Shown here one piece after another: positions 17,770 through 26,854 of a stretch of 64,000 bases of DNA. The notes beneath the pieces were generated by a model. That model was not told the DNA's origin. It saw only the letters and a program-made list of their open reading frames with translations, and made no database searches. The stretch covers positions 62,001 to 126,000 of the forward strand of contig JAZLGR010000026.1 in the NCBI GenBank assembly GCA_045616445.1, read 5' to 3'. Within the stretch, counting starts at the first letter, position 1. Every line of letters starts with the position of its first letter. This DNA is from Fimousia sp045616445. GTDB taxonomy: Bacteria > Bacillota > Clostridia > Lachnospirales > Lachnospiraceae. The translations under genes and the position numbers were made by a program.

Positions 17770-19119
17770 ATGAAAATCAACATTCCGAAACATGCAAACT
17801 TCATCATTCACACCCTTCAGGAGCATGGCTATGAGGCCTATGTGGTAGGTGGATGTGTCAGGGATTCCCTTCTCGGTCAGAAACCAAAGGATTGGGATAT
17901 CACCACCTCTGCATCCCCTTACGAGGTGAAGGAATTATTTGCCCACACCATTGACACGGGACTGCAGCATGGAACCGTGACCATCATGATGGACAAAGAG
18001 CCTTACGAAGTGACAACCTACCGTATGGACGGCGATTATGTGGATCACCGCCGTCCAACGGAAGTGATTTTCACCAAATCCCTGGCAGAGGATGTGCTTC
18101 GAAGAGATTTCACCATCAATGCCATGGCTTACAATGACGAGGCCGGTCTGGTGGATCTTCACCACGGCAAGGAAGATTTGGAGCAGGGTATCATTCGCTG
18201 TGTCGGCGTGGCAAGAGACCGATTCGACGAAGACGCCCTTCGTATTCTTCGTGCCCTTCGCTTCGCGGCAAGGTTCGACTTTGCCATCGAGGAAGAGACA
18301 AAAAAAGCTATGGTGGAAAAGAAAGCATTCTTAAAGGACATCAGTGCAGAACGAATCCGCGAGGAATTCACCAAGATGATCACCTCCGATCATCCCGAAA
18401 TCATTCTCACTGCCTACGAGATGGGCATTACGAAGATCATTTTGCCGGAATGGGATGCCATGATGGCAACCACCCAGAATCATCCACACCATATGTACAA
18501 TGTGGGCATCCATTCTCTGACTGCCATGCAGCATGTGGCCAACACACCGGTCCTTCGCTACACCATGCTTCTCCATGACAGTGGAAAGCCGGCAACCAAA
18601 ACATCCGATGAGAATGGCATTGATCACTTCTATCAGCATCCGGTCATCAGCGGTGATATCACAAGAACTGTTATGAATCGATTCAAGTTCGACAATGCCA
18701 CCAAAAATCAGGTCATTACCCTGGTAAAATGGCATGACTGGCGTTTCATGACGATGGACGAGATCAACAAGCGAAGCATTCGCCGTCTGGCCAATAAAAT
18801 CGGTGTGGAGAATACAAGACTATTATTCCAGGTGCAGAAAGCGGATATTTTATCCCAAAGTATGCATCAGCGCATGGATAAATTAGAAATCCTTGCCAAA
18901 ACCATGGAATTATTTGAAGAAATCGTGGCTGACATGGACTGCCTCACCATCAAGGATCTGGCCATCAATGGGGGCGATCTGATCAAGCTTGGCATCAAGC
19001 CAGGAAAGCATATGGGAGAAATTCTGGATATGCTTCTGTATCTGGTCTTAGACGATCCAAAGCTCAATGACAAAGCGCTGCTTGTGCAGATGGTGACCGA
19101 GATGGAACACCTTAGTTAG
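17770..19119 (+). CDS. cca: CCA tRNA nucleotidyltransferase with HD domain
   Basis: 449 residues. The class II nucleotidyltransferase head has VVGGCVRDSLLGQKPKDWDI (about 22-41), the GG...DxD signature, then a DVLRRDFTINAMAY and FDEDALRILRALRFAARF block typical of CCA-adding enzymes. An HD hydrolase-like domain follows around 255-300 (LLHDSGKP, HPVISG, WHDW). It adds or repairs the 3'-CCA end; the single tRNA in this window lacks an encoded CCA, which fits the need for it. It starts 16 bases after proS and ends 9 bases before tadA. Confidence 0.92.
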   Translation: MKINIPKHANFIIHTLQEHGYEAYVVGGCVRDSLLGQKPKDWDITTSASPYEVKELFAHTIDTGLQHGTVTIMMDKEPYEVTTYRMDGDYVDHRRPTEVIFTKSLAEDVLRRDFTINAMAYNDEAGLVDLHHGKEDLEQGIIRCVGVARDRFDEDALRILRALRFAARFDFAIEEETKKAMVEKKAFLKDISAERIREEFTKMITSDHPEIILTAYEMGITKIILPEWDAMMATTQNHPHHMYNVGIHSLTAMQHVANTPVLRYTMLLHDSGKPATKTSDENGIDHFYQHPVISGDITRTVMNRFKFDNATKNQVITLVKWHDWRFMTMDEINKRSIRRLANKIGVENTRLLFQVQKADILSQSMHQRMDKLEILAKTMELFEEIVADMDCLTIKDLAINGGDLIKLGIKPGKHMGEILDMLLYLVLDDPKLNDKALLVQMVTEMEHLS

Positions 19120-19128
19120 GAGGATGTC

Positions 19129-19617
19129 ATGACACAGGATGAACGTTATATGAAGCAGGCAATCACCCAGGCGAAGAAGGCTGCTGCCATCGGCGATGTG
19201 CCAATCGGCTGTATCATCGTCTATGAAGACAAGGTCATTGCCCGCGGATATAATAAACGAAACAAGGAAAAAAGCACCCTGGCCCATGCAGAAATCAATG
19301 CCATCAAAAAAGCCACCAAAAAGCTTGGTGACTGGAGATTAGAGGGCTGTACCATGTATGTGACCTTAGAGCCCTGCCAGATGTGTGCAGGCGCACTGGT
19401 TCAGTCAAGAATTGACAAAGTGGTCATCGGCTGCATGAATGGGAAAGCAGGCTGCGCCGGATCCATCATTGATCTGCTCCAGATGAAACAGTTTAATCAT
19501 CAGGTGGAAAAGGTAATCGGCGTCTGCGAGGAAGAATGTTCTTCCATGATGTCTGAATTTTTCCGAAATTTACGAAAAAAGAAAAAAGAAGAAAAAAACA
19601 AAGGCCGTGAGGACTAA
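19129..19617 (+). CDS. tadA: tRNA adenosine(34) deaminase
   Basis: 162 residues. The zinc deaminase motifs are HAEINA (His ligand and catalytic Glu) and PCQMCAGAL (two Cys ligands). It converts A34 to inosine in tRNA-Arg(ACG), needed to read CGN codons. The C-terminus is unusually lysine-rich (NLRKKKKEEKNKGRED). The stop codon lies inside the loop of the terminator hairpin, so the last codons form one stem arm. Confidence 0.94.
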   Translation: MTQDERYMKQAITQAKKAAAIGDVPIGCIIVYEDKVIARGYNKRNKEKSTLAHAEINAIKKATKKLGDWRLEGCTMYVTLEPCQMCAGALVQSRIDKVVIGCMNGKAGCAGSIIDLLQMKQFNHQVEKVIGVCEEECSSMMSEFFRNLRKKKKEEKNKGRED

Positions 19618-19632
19618 TCCTCACGGCCTTAA
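19601..19632. terminator. Bidirectional terminator between tadA and the hydrogenase operon
   Basis: AAGGCCGTGAGGA (19601-19613) pairs with TCCTCACGGCCTT (19618-19630) around CTAA. On the minus strand it is followed by TGTTTTTTTC, a strong tail for the hydrogenase operon; on the + strand the tail AATTTATT is weaker. Confidence 0.85.
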
Positions 19633-19643
19633 TTTATTGTTCA

Positions 19644-21326
19644 TTATTTTTCATTATGAAGTAATTTGTGTTCTTTGCCCTTTAAGATTGTTTCGTACAT
19701 ATTCATGACGATTGGGTTATCCTGGGAAATCTTGATCTGGGATTTGCTGTCAATCTTGTACATACCAGCATAGCGGGCATTCTTTGTACGAGGACCGAAT
19801 GGAAGTGGCTGACCACCACCAGCGATACATCCACGCTTACAAGCCATAACTTCTACGAAGTCATAGTATGCTTCACCCTTTTCCATCTTGGTTAAGAGTT
19901 CATCTGCTGCTTTTAAGCCATGAACAACTGCGATCTTCACATCACGGTCGCCAACAGTTACTTCGAATTCTTTTACCTGAGCAGTACCACGAACACCGAT
20001 ATTGCTGATGTCAGCAAGTGTTGCAGAAGTGCTGTCTCCAACAACATGACGGATAACCGCTTCTGTTACACCACCAGTTACACCAAAGATTGCTGCCGCA
20101 CCGGAAGCGATACCGAATGGCATATCAAGGGCTTCTGGAGTAATCTGTGAAAGATCCATACCAGCTTCTTTGATCATACGGGATACTTCGGATGTTGTAA
20201 GAACGTAATCTACGATTGGTTCGCCTTCATCATAGTGTTCTGGACGAAGGATTTCACCCTTCTTAGCAGTACATGGCATGATGGAAACGACCATAGTTTT
20301 TCTTTCATCCTTAGGATTACATCTTGCTTCTTCCTTGATGATCGCACCAAACATGGACTGTGGAGAACGACATGTGGAGATGTGTTTTGCCATTTCCGGA
20401 TGTTTGTTTTCACAGAATTTTACCCAGCCTGGACAGCAGGAAGTGAAGAGTGGAAGATTCTCATTCTTTTCAAGACGTTCCACGAATTCTTTTGCTTCTT
20501 CGATTACTGTGATATCAGCACCGAGGTTTGTATCATAAACTTCATCAAATCCCATCATACGAAGGGCTGCAGATAATTTACCGATTGCATTTCTACCTTT
20601 TTCAAGGCCGAACTTGTCACCGATTGCAACTCGAACTGCAGGAGCAATCTGCGCAACTACTCTTGTATTCTTGTCTGCAAGTGCTTCCCATACAGGACGG
20701 AAGTTTGTCTTAATTGTAATGGCACCAGTTGGACATACGAGACGGCACTGACCACAGCCAACACAGTCTGTTTCACTCATCTTACGATTGAATGCTGGTG
20801 TTACCTTCATCTTGGATCCACGGTAAGCGAAATCGAATACGCCGATACCCTGAATTTCTTCACAGGTACGTACACAGTCGCCACAGAGGATACATTTATT
20901 CTGGTCAATTACGATACTTGGGGAAGTTTCGTCAATTGGAACCTGTTCTTTATAGTTTTTGAAACGTACATAAGATACGCCAAGCTGTAATGCTAACTGA
21001 CGAAGCTCACATGTTCCATTTGCATGACAGGTTGTACAGTCACGGCAATGGGAAGCAAGTAAGAGCTCGATGATCATCTTACGATGATGCTGTAATTTTG
21101 GTGTATTGGTGTAGATTACCATGCCATCACGAGGTGTTTCGGAACAGGAAGCGAAGATACGACCGCGGTCATCTTCTACTACACACATACGACATGCTCC
21201 ATAAGTAGATAATTCTGAATGATAACAGAAAGTTGGAAGATTGATTCCAGCCTTACGGAGTACGGATAAAACGTTCTTTTCGTCGTCAAATGCAACCTTA
21301 CGGTTGTTAATTGTCATATATTTCAT
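19644..21326 (-). CDS. [FeFe] hydrogenase catalytic subunit (HydA/HndD type)
   Basis: 560 residues. N-terminal [2Fe-2S] ligands are C34, C45, C48 and C61. The His-ligated [4Fe-4S] cluster is H93, C97, C100 and C106. Two ferredoxin-type clusters are C145-C155 and C188-C198. The H-cluster motifs are TSCCPGW (295-301), MPCTAKK (350-356) and MACKRGCIAGGGQP (494-507). It reduces protons to H2 or oxidises H2. With the two upstream genes it should form a soluble NAD-dependent complex of the kind shown in Thermotoga and Acetobacterium to bifurcate electrons between ferredoxin and NAD(H). It lacks the extra C-terminal [2Fe-2S] domain of Thermotoga HydA. The maturases HydE, HydF and HydG are not in the window. 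Confidence 0.95.
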   Translation of the reverse strand: MKYMTINNRKVAFDDEKNVLSVLRKAGINLPTFCYHSELSTYGACRMCVVEDDRGRIFASCSETPRDGMVIYTNTPKLQHHRKMIIELLLASHCRDCTTCHANGTCELRQLALQLGVSYVRFKNYKEQVPIDETSPSIVIDQNKCILCGDCVRTCEEIQGIGVFDFAYRGSKMKVTPAFNRKMSETDCVGCGQCRLVCPTGAITIKTNFRPVWEALADKNTRVVAQIAPAVRVAIGDKFGLEKGRNAIGKLSAALRMMGFDEVYDTNLGADITVIEEAKEFVERLEKNENLPLFTSCCPGWVKFCENKHPEMAKHISTCRSPQSMFGAIIKEEARCNPKDERKTMVVSIMPCTAKKGEILRPEHYDEGEPIVDYVLTTSEVSRMIKEAGMDLSQITPEALDMPFGIASGAAAIFGVTGGVTEAVIRHVVGDSTSATLADISNIGVRGTAQVKEFEVTVGDRDVKIAVVHGLKAADELLTKMEKGEAYYDFVEVMACKRGCIAGGGQPLPFGPRTKNARYAGMYKIDSKSQIKISQDNPIVMNMYETILKGKEHKLLHNEK

Positions 21327-21338
21327 CTTCGTAACCTC

Positions 21339-23219
21339 CTATTCTTCAATATGAATTGCATGGAATGCACAAGCATCTTCACAAGCGCCACACTTGATAC
21401 ATGTATCGTAATCGATGGTATATGGGTGACGGATCTGTCCGCTGATCGCACCAACTGGACAGTTTCTTGCACACTTGGAACATCCTCTACAAAGTTCAGG
21501 ACTGATTACAAAGCGACGGAGTGCCTTACAATTCTTCGCACGACATTTCTTATCAACTACGTGTTCTACGTATTCTTCGCGGAAGTTCTTTAAAGTACTC
21601 ATAACTGGAAGAGCCGCGGATTTACCAAGGCCACAAAGTGCTGTGTCTTTGATCATATTTCCGAGTTCATCTAATAAATCTAAATCATCTAATGTTCCCT
21701 GACCGGCAACGATGCGCTCTAAGATTTCAAGCATTCGTTTGGTACCTTCACGGCAAGGGACACATTTGCCACAGGATTCATTCTGTGTAAAGTTCATGAA
21801 GAATCGAGCTACTTCAACCATACATGTCTTGTCGTCCATAACTACAAGACCACCGGAACCGATCATAGCTCCTAATTTCTTTAAGGAGTCGAAGTCAAGA
21901 TTTACATCAAGGTGAGGAGTCATGAGACATCCGCCGGATGGTCCACCGATCTGAACGGCTTTGAACTTGCCATCGCCCTTGATACCGCCACCGATATCGA
22001 AGATTACTTCGCGAAGGGTAGTTCCCATAGGAACTTCGATCAGACCTGTATGTTTTACTGCACCTGTTAAGGCAAATGCTTTTGTTCCAGGGCTGTTCGC
22101 TGGCCCAATGGATTTGTACCAGTCAGCGCCCTTGTTAATAATCATAGGAACATTGGCATATGTTTCTACGTTATTTAATACAGTAGGTTTTGCGAAAAGG
22201 CCCTGTTCAACTGTACGAGGTGGCTTGATACGTGGCATACCACGGTTACCTTCAATGGAAGCAGTTAAGGCACTACCTTCACCACATACGAAAGCGCCGG
22301 CACCACGGTTGATATGTAATTTGAAACTGAAATCTGTTCCAAGAATATTGTCGCCTAATAATCCTCTTTCTTCTGCCTGTGCGATTGCAAGACGAAGACG
22401 GCTGATTGCCAATGGATATTCAGCACGAACGTAGATGTAACCTTCCTGTGCGCTAACTGCGTAAGCTGCAATTAACATACCTTCGATCATCTTATGAGGG
22501 TCACCTTCCATAACGGAACGGTCCATGAATGCACCTGGGTCACCTTCATCACCGTTACATACAACGTATCTGATTTTTTCTTTCTGACCTGCTACCTGAG
22601 ACCACTTTCTACCTGCTGGGAACCCACCGCCTCCACGGCCACGTAAGTTGGACTCAGTAATTTCTTTTACGACTTCTTCTGGAGTCATAGTAAATAATGC
22701 CTTCGCAAATGCCTGATATCCACCAACTGCAATTGCTTCTTCGATATTCTCAGCATCGATCTGACCACAGTTTTCAAGTACCAGACGAGTCTGTTTTTTA
22801 TAGAATGGAATATCATCCTGTTTTTCATATTCTTTTCCGTCTTTGGAGAAGAGGAGTCTGCTGACTACCTGTCCTTTTTTGATTGTCTTTTCATAAATGT
22901 CATAACAATCATCTAATTTTACTTTTGTATAGAGAATACCCTGAGGTTCAATTCTCATTAAAGGTCCCATCTCACAGAAACCATGACATCCACTCTTATG
23001 AACAGTCACATCACCATGTGCGATTTCTGGTCCGATGTGCACTTCAACTTCAGGATCATCCTTGATCAGTTCACACATTTTATCGTAAATCTGACCGGAT
23101 CCACCTGCTAAACATCCAGTACCACCACAAATAAGGATTCTGCATTTGGTGCCATCAATTACTTCGCTTGTCTGGCTCTGGATTGCTTTTAATTCATCAA
23201 GATTTTTGATTACAGCCAT
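21339..23219 (-). CDS. NADH-binding diaphorase subunit of the hydrogenase (HydB/HndC type)
   Basis: 626 residues. An N-terminal thioredoxin-like [2Fe-2S] domain (CGGTGCLAGGSG ... KSGCHGFCEMGP) is fused to a NuoF-like core with the FMN/NADH motif GRGGGGFPAGRKW and CNGDEGDPGAFMDR, an SLBB region, and the [4Fe-4S] motif ESCGKCVPCREG. Two ferredoxin clusters end the protein (CRGCSKCARNCP and CIKCGACEDAC). The N-terminal domain replaces the separate HndB subunit, so the complex is trimeric. It exchanges electrons between NAD(H) and the FeS chain leading to the hydrogenase subunit encoded 12 bases downstream. Confidence 0.94.
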   Translation of the reverse strand: MAVIKNLDELKAIQSQTSEVIDGTKCRILICGGTGCLAGGSGQIYDKMCELIKDDPEVEVHIGPEIAHGDVTVHKSGCHGFCEMGPLMRIEPQGILYTKVKLDDCYDIYEKTIKKGQVVSRLLFSKDGKEYEKQDDIPFYKKQTRLVLENCGQIDAENIEEAIAVGGYQAFAKALFTMTPEEVVKEITESNLRGRGGGGFPAGRKWSQVAGQKEKIRYVVCNGDEGDPGAFMDRSVMEGDPHKMIEGMLIAAYAVSAQEGYIYVRAEYPLAISRLRLAIAQAEERGLLGDNILGTDFSFKLHINRGAGAFVCGEGSALTASIEGNRGMPRIKPPRTVEQGLFAKPTVLNNVETYANVPMIINKGADWYKSIGPANSPGTKAFALTGAVKHTGLIEVPMGTTLREVIFDIGGGIKGDGKFKAVQIGGPSGGCLMTPHLDVNLDFDSLKKLGAMIGSGGLVVMDDKTCMVEVARFFMNFTQNESCGKCVPCREGTKRMLEILERIVAGQGTLDDLDLLDELGNMIKDTALCGLGKSAALPVMSTLKNFREEYVEHVVDKKCRAKNCKALRRFVISPELCRGCSKCARNCPVGAISGQIRHPYTIDYDTCIKCGACEDACAFHAIHIEE

Positions 23220-23223
23220 CTTC

Positions 23224-23700
23224 CTATGCCTCCTCTCTTAATTTGCGGATGACCTCAGCTGCTTTATCCGGTGTCATAGCAGGATAAACATCTTCATTGA
23301 TCATCATAACTGGTGCTAACCCACAGGCTCCAAGACAGGAAACTGTTTCTAATGTAAATAACATGTCATCTGTTGTTACTTTATCTTTGGACAATCCAAG
23401 TTCTGTATAAAGTCTGTCTAATACAGACAGGGAATTACGTACGTGACATGCTGTACCATCACATACTTTGATTACATATTTACCTTTTGGATCAAAGGAA
23501 AAGTTTTCATAAAATGTTGCTACGCTGAATGCCTTTGCTTCAGAGATTCCAATCTGTCCTGCCACGTAGGATAATAATTCCGGTGGAAGATAACGATATT
23601 CATTCTGAATATCCTGAATGATTGGAATTAAAGCTTTCTGCTGTGCGCCATGCTGTGCAATAATTTCATCAGCTTTTTCATAATAGCTTTTTTCCAGCAT
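23224..23700 (-). CDS. NuoE-like [2Fe-2S] subunit of the hydrogenase (HydC/HndA type)
   Basis: 158 residues when started at MLEKSYYEK (23700). The alternative ATG at 23721 is rejected because its first codons include the AGGAGG ribosome site of the inner start. The family pattern is CDGTACHVRNS and, about 40 residues on, CLGACGLAPVMMINEDVY, four Cys holding a [2Fe-2S] cluster. The N-terminal half is the helical NuoE domain. It is the first gene of the hydrogenase operon and ends 4 bases before the diaphorase subunit. Confidence 0.93.
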   Translation of the reverse strand: MLEKSYYEKADEIIAQHGAQQKALIPIIQDIQNEYRYLPPELLSYVAGQIGISEAKAFSVATFYENFSFDPKGKYVIKVCDGTACHVRNSLSVLDRLYTELGLSKDKVTTDDMLFTLETVSCLGACGLAPVMMINEDVYPAMTPDKAAEVIRKLREEA

Positions 23701-23743
23701 AATATACCTCCTAGTTTTCATACCGTTACATCATAGTGTATCA

Positions 23744-23772
23744 ATTATATCTGATTGTCAAAATTTTATCAA
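23744..23772 (-). promoter_or_regulatory. Promoter of the hydrogenase operon
   Basis: Read on the minus strand: TTGATA (23772-23767), 17-base spacer, TATAAT (23749-23744). A TTGACA also lies inside the spacer, but it is too close to the -10 to be used with it. Confidence 0.65.
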
Positions 23773-23793
23773 TAGCCAATTTATACATATTTT

Positions 23794-24510
23794 TTAGAAT
23801 TCCATGGCATCTAACACCATGTCGAATGCTTCTCCCTCGGGCTCTGTCTTAAACACCATTGGTTCCCCGGTTTTTGGATGCTCAAAGCCGATTCTTGTGG
23901 AATAAAGTCCAATCTGATGATATCGTTTCTTCGCTTTCTGGAATTTTGGATTGTACTTGGTATCGCCCCAGATGCCGCATCCTAAGTTTGCCATCTGCAC
24001 ACGGATCTGATGATGTCTTCCAGTCACCAGATAAATGAGTACAAAGGATAACTTACCCTGTCCTGTCTCTACCATATCGAGGACTTCATATTCTAAAATC
24101 GCTTCCTTGGCACCCTTGGTTCCCTTCTTTACCACCTTGGATGTATTGGTTTTTCCATCTCTTAATAAGTAGTTTGTCACTTCGCCAAACTCTTCATTCA
24201 GATGACCGGAAAGGACTGCCTGGTAGTATTTTTCAAATGTTTCATCCTGCATCTGACGGCTAAGGCTAGCTGCTGCTTCCCTGCTTCTTGCAAATACCAT
24301 CACCCCGCCTACCGGGCGGTCTAAACGATGCACCACATGAAGTTCCGGCTCTCCTGCCTTTTCCTTCTTCGCAATCTCATTCTTCAAGCAGTTTAGGAGG
24401 CTTAAGTCTCTGGATTTATCATTCTGCACCGGCATTCCCTGTGGTTTCACACAAACCACGATGGTATCATCCATGTAGAGAATCTCCGGTTTTGGTTGTC
24501 TGTTTCTCAT
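23794..24510 (-). CDS. RluA-family pseudouridine synthase
   Basis: 238 residues from MRNRQ (24510). The preceding GGAAGAGGAAC is a good ribosome site, better than anything before the upstream ATG (24534). The catalytic motif is HRLDRPVGGVMVFARS, with the Asp that attacks uridine, and the C-terminal VTGRHHQIRVQMA is the family's RNA-binding signature. There is no S4 domain. It isomerises uridine in rRNA or tRNA; the exact site cannot be told from sequence. It follows the response regulator gene and may be read from the same message. Confidence 0.9.
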   Translation of the reverse strand: MRNRQPKPEILYMDDTIVVCVKPQGMPVQNDKSRDLSLLNCLKNEIAKKEKAGEPELHVVHRLDRPVGGVMVFARSREAAASLSRQMQDETFEKYYQAVLSGHLNEEFGEVTNYLLRDGKTNTSKVVKKGTKGAKEAILEYEVLDMVETGQGKLSFVLIYLVTGRHHQIRVQMANLGCGIWGDTKYNPKFQKAKKRYHQIGLYSTRIGFEHPKTGEPMVFKTEPEGEAFDMVLDAMEF

Positions 24511-24536
24511 ATTGGTTCCTCTTCCATTCTTCATTC

Positions 24537-25226
24537 TTATACTTTAAATCGGTAGCCCACACCCCAGATGGTTTCAATGTACTGTGGTTTAGATGTGTCC
24601 ACTTCAATCTTTTCACGGATTTTCTTAATGTGAACGGTTACTGTTGCGATATCGCCGTAGGATTCCATGTTCCAGATTTCGCTGAACAGCTCCTCTTTCT
24701 TAAATACCTTGTTTGGATGGCTGGCAAGGAAGGTGAGCAGGTCGAATTCCTTGGTGGTAAATGCACGTTCTTCTCCATTCACATAGACTCTTCTTGCAGT
24801 CTTATCAATCTTCAAACCGCGGATTTCGATGACATCATTCTCCTCTACCTGGCTTCCAACAAGGCGTTCATAACGGGCTAGATGTGCCTTTACTCTGGCA
24901 ACCAGCTCACTTGGGCTGAATGGCTTTGTGATATAATCATCGGCACCAAGTCCAAAACCTCGGATCTTATCAATATCTTCTTTTTTGGCAGATACCATGA
25001 GAATTGGGATATCCTTCTTCTCACGTACCTTCTTACAGATGTCAAATCCACTGACATGTGGAAGCATCAGGTCTAAGATCAGCATATTATAATCTTCGGA
25101 AAGTGCTTTCTCAAGCCCTGTCTCTCCGTCTGTTGCAATATCCACCTCAAAGGAGCTCAGTTCCAGATAATCCTTCTCAAGCTCAGCGATGGCAATTTCA
25201 TCTTCTACGATTAAAATTCTACTCAT
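24537..25226 (-). CDS. OmpR/PhoB-family response regulator
   Basis: 229 residues from MSRILIVEDE (25226). That start overlaps the histidine kinase stop in ATGAGTAG, so the six extra residues of the longer frame are unlikely. The receiver domain has the acidic pair VEDE, the phospho-acceptor Asp in LILDLMLPHVSG, the Ser in MVSAKKE, and the Lys in YITKPF. The C-terminal winged helix has FTTKEFDLLTFLASHPNKVF and ends with YIETIWGVGYRFKV. It should bind DNA as a dimer when phosphorylated by the kinase encoded by the preceding gene. Its regulon is not evident here. Confidence 0.95.
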   Translation of the reverse strand: MSRILIVEDEIAIAELEKDYLELSSFEVDIATDGETGLEKALSEDYNMLILDLMLPHVSGFDICKKVREKKDIPILMVSAKKEDIDKIRGFGLGADDYITKPFSPSELVARVKAHLARYERLVGSQVEENDVIEIRGLKIDKTARRVYVNGEERAFTTKEFDLLTFLASHPNKVFKKEELFSEIWNMESYGDIATVTVHIKKIREKIEVDTSKPQYIETIWGVGYRFKV

Positions 25227-26715
25227 AATCTTCCTCCTCAACATACTCTGCTGCTTTGCTCAATGTAAAGTAAATGGTCGTGCCAGTGCCAACCTTACTG
25301 CTGGCCCAGATATGGCCGCCATGATCTTCGATAATCTTCTTGGAAATGGAAAGTCCCAGTCCGCTTCCGCCAGAGCTGCTTCTGGAGGAGTCTGCGCGGT
25401 AAAGTCGGTTGAAGATATTTGGCAGATCTCTGGCACTGATGCCGATGCCGTCATCTTCGATTTCCACCTGTACGTAGGATTCCATATCCTTTAATCTGAT
25501 ATTCAGATGTCCGCCCTTCCCTGTCTTTCCACTATATTTACAGGAGTTGCTGACAATGTTATTAATGACACGTTTTAACTGTTCCGGATCTGCCACAACG
25601 CGGCATCTTTCTTCTATATAATTAAAGAAAGCAAAATCCATATTCTTCTGTTCCAAATCAGAGCTGATCTCTTCGATACAGTCTGCAAAATATTCCTCAA
25701 TATCAATGCGCTCGAAATTATAAGGAATGGTATTGGTATCGATCTTGGATGCAATGGAAAGCTCATTGAGCAGTACATCCATATCATCGGCCTTGCTGTG
25801 AATGGTCTTGATGTATCGCTCCATCTTCTCCGGTGTATTGGCAACCCCATCGATGATGGCTTCGGAATAGCCCTTGATAGCAGTCAGCGGCGTCTTCAGA
25901 TCGTGGGAGATATTACTGATCAGATCCCTGATATCCTGCTCATAGCGCATACGGTCATTGATGGAGTTCTTAAGCTCTGCCCTCATCTCATTAAAGGAGA
26001 CGCACAGATCCCCGATTTCATTATCGCTTACGATTTCTACATCTGTGTCTAAGTCCCCTTCTCGAATACGGTCTGTTCCTTCTTTTAATAAAGCGATTGG
26101 ACGAACAAATTCCTTAAACATAAACCAGGTCAGAATGGTACTGGTCATGAAAAGCACAATCATAATGGCACAGATGGTCTGATTGATGACATTTTGGAAT
26201 TTCGGAGTTACATTGTCTAAGTTGGACATGATAAATAAGGTACCCTCGGAGGAATCAGAAAAGATAAAATCCTGCTGCTTGATCAGGAAATTCTCCGGTT
26301 TGGATACCAGCATGCTGTTGCCGGTTCTTGCAATGACAGAGCCATATGGTGGCAGCATGGCTTCTAATTTTATATGTTTCTGACTGATGCCGCGGTAGAT
26401 AATATTGGCATCCTTACGAATGATCAAGTAAGAGTAGCGGCTCGTCAGGGTTTCATTCACCTTATCGATATAGTCCTGATTCTCTAAGCTCTCCGGATCA
26501 TCCTTTGCGATACGCTGCAGCTCGGCAAATGTATCTGCTGTCAGGTCGTCCACCATATGGGTCGAGTTGGTCAGATAGTCCACATTGTTCGCTCCGTTGG
26601 TATATAATGATTTACTATATGAAAAATTCAGTGCCACCAGTGCAATGAGCACCATGATCAGCGGCAGCACAATAGCCGGAAATACAATCATCCGGACTTG
26701 CTTTAAAATCTTCAT
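25219..26715 (-). CDS. Membrane sensor histidine kinase
   Basis: 498 residues from MKILKQ (26715), which has GGGAGG seven bases upstream; the in-frame ATG at 26730 is less likely. Two membrane helices (about 8-30 and 180-203) flank an extracellular sensor of about 150 residues of no recognised type. HAMP follows (FVRPIALLKEGTDRI...), then the phospho-acceptor SHDLKTPLTAIKGYSE, the N box VINNIVSNSCKYSG, the G1 box EDDGIGI, and GGSGLGLSISKKI. It forms a two-component pair with the next gene. The signal is unknown; no cell-envelope target gene is adjacent on the same strand. Confidence 0.94.
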   Translation of the reverse strand: MKILKQVRMIVFPAIVLPLIMVLIALVALNFSYSKSLYTNGANNVDYLTNSTHMVDDLTADTFAELQRIAKDDPESLENQDYIDKVNETLTSRYSYLIIRKDANIIYRGISQKHIKLEAMLPPYGSVIARTGNSMLVSKPENFLIKQQDFIFSDSSEGTLFIMSNLDNVTPKFQNVINQTICAIMIVLFMTSTILTWFMFKEFVRPIALLKEGTDRIREGDLDTDVEIVSDNEIGDLCVSFNEMRAELKNSINDRMRYEQDIRDLISNISHDLKTPLTAIKGYSEAIIDGVANTPEKMERYIKTIHSKADDMDVLLNELSIASKIDTNTIPYNFERIDIEEYFADCIEEISSDLEQKNMDFAFFNYIEERCRVVADPEQLKRVINNIVSNSCKYSGKTGKGGHLNIRLKDMESYVQVEIEDDGIGISARDLPNIFNRLYRADSSRSSSGGSGLGLSISKKIIEDHGGHIWASSKVGTGTTIYFTLSKAAEYVEEEDYE

Positions 26716-26808
26716 GACAGGGCCTCCCATAGTATTTTTCTACCTAACATTATATCATATTCCACAAATCCTATTTATAAACTTTTTATGAATGAACCCA
26801 CCAAAAAA

Positions 26809-26833
26809 GAGCATCTCCAATCTGGCGATGCTC
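26809..26833 (-). terminator. Terminator of the pan-coaBC operon
   Basis: GAGCATC (26809-26815) pairs with GATGCTC (26827-26833). On the minus strand it is followed by TTTTTTGG, so it ends transcription leaving coaBC. Confidence 0.8.
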
Positions 26834-26854
26834 CTTCTTTCGTTATGATTATTC

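Noticed and set aside
24288..24881. 197-codon plus-strand frame over the pseudouridine synthase and response regulator genes
   Set aside because: Both minus-strand genes have full family motifs; the frame is their shadow.
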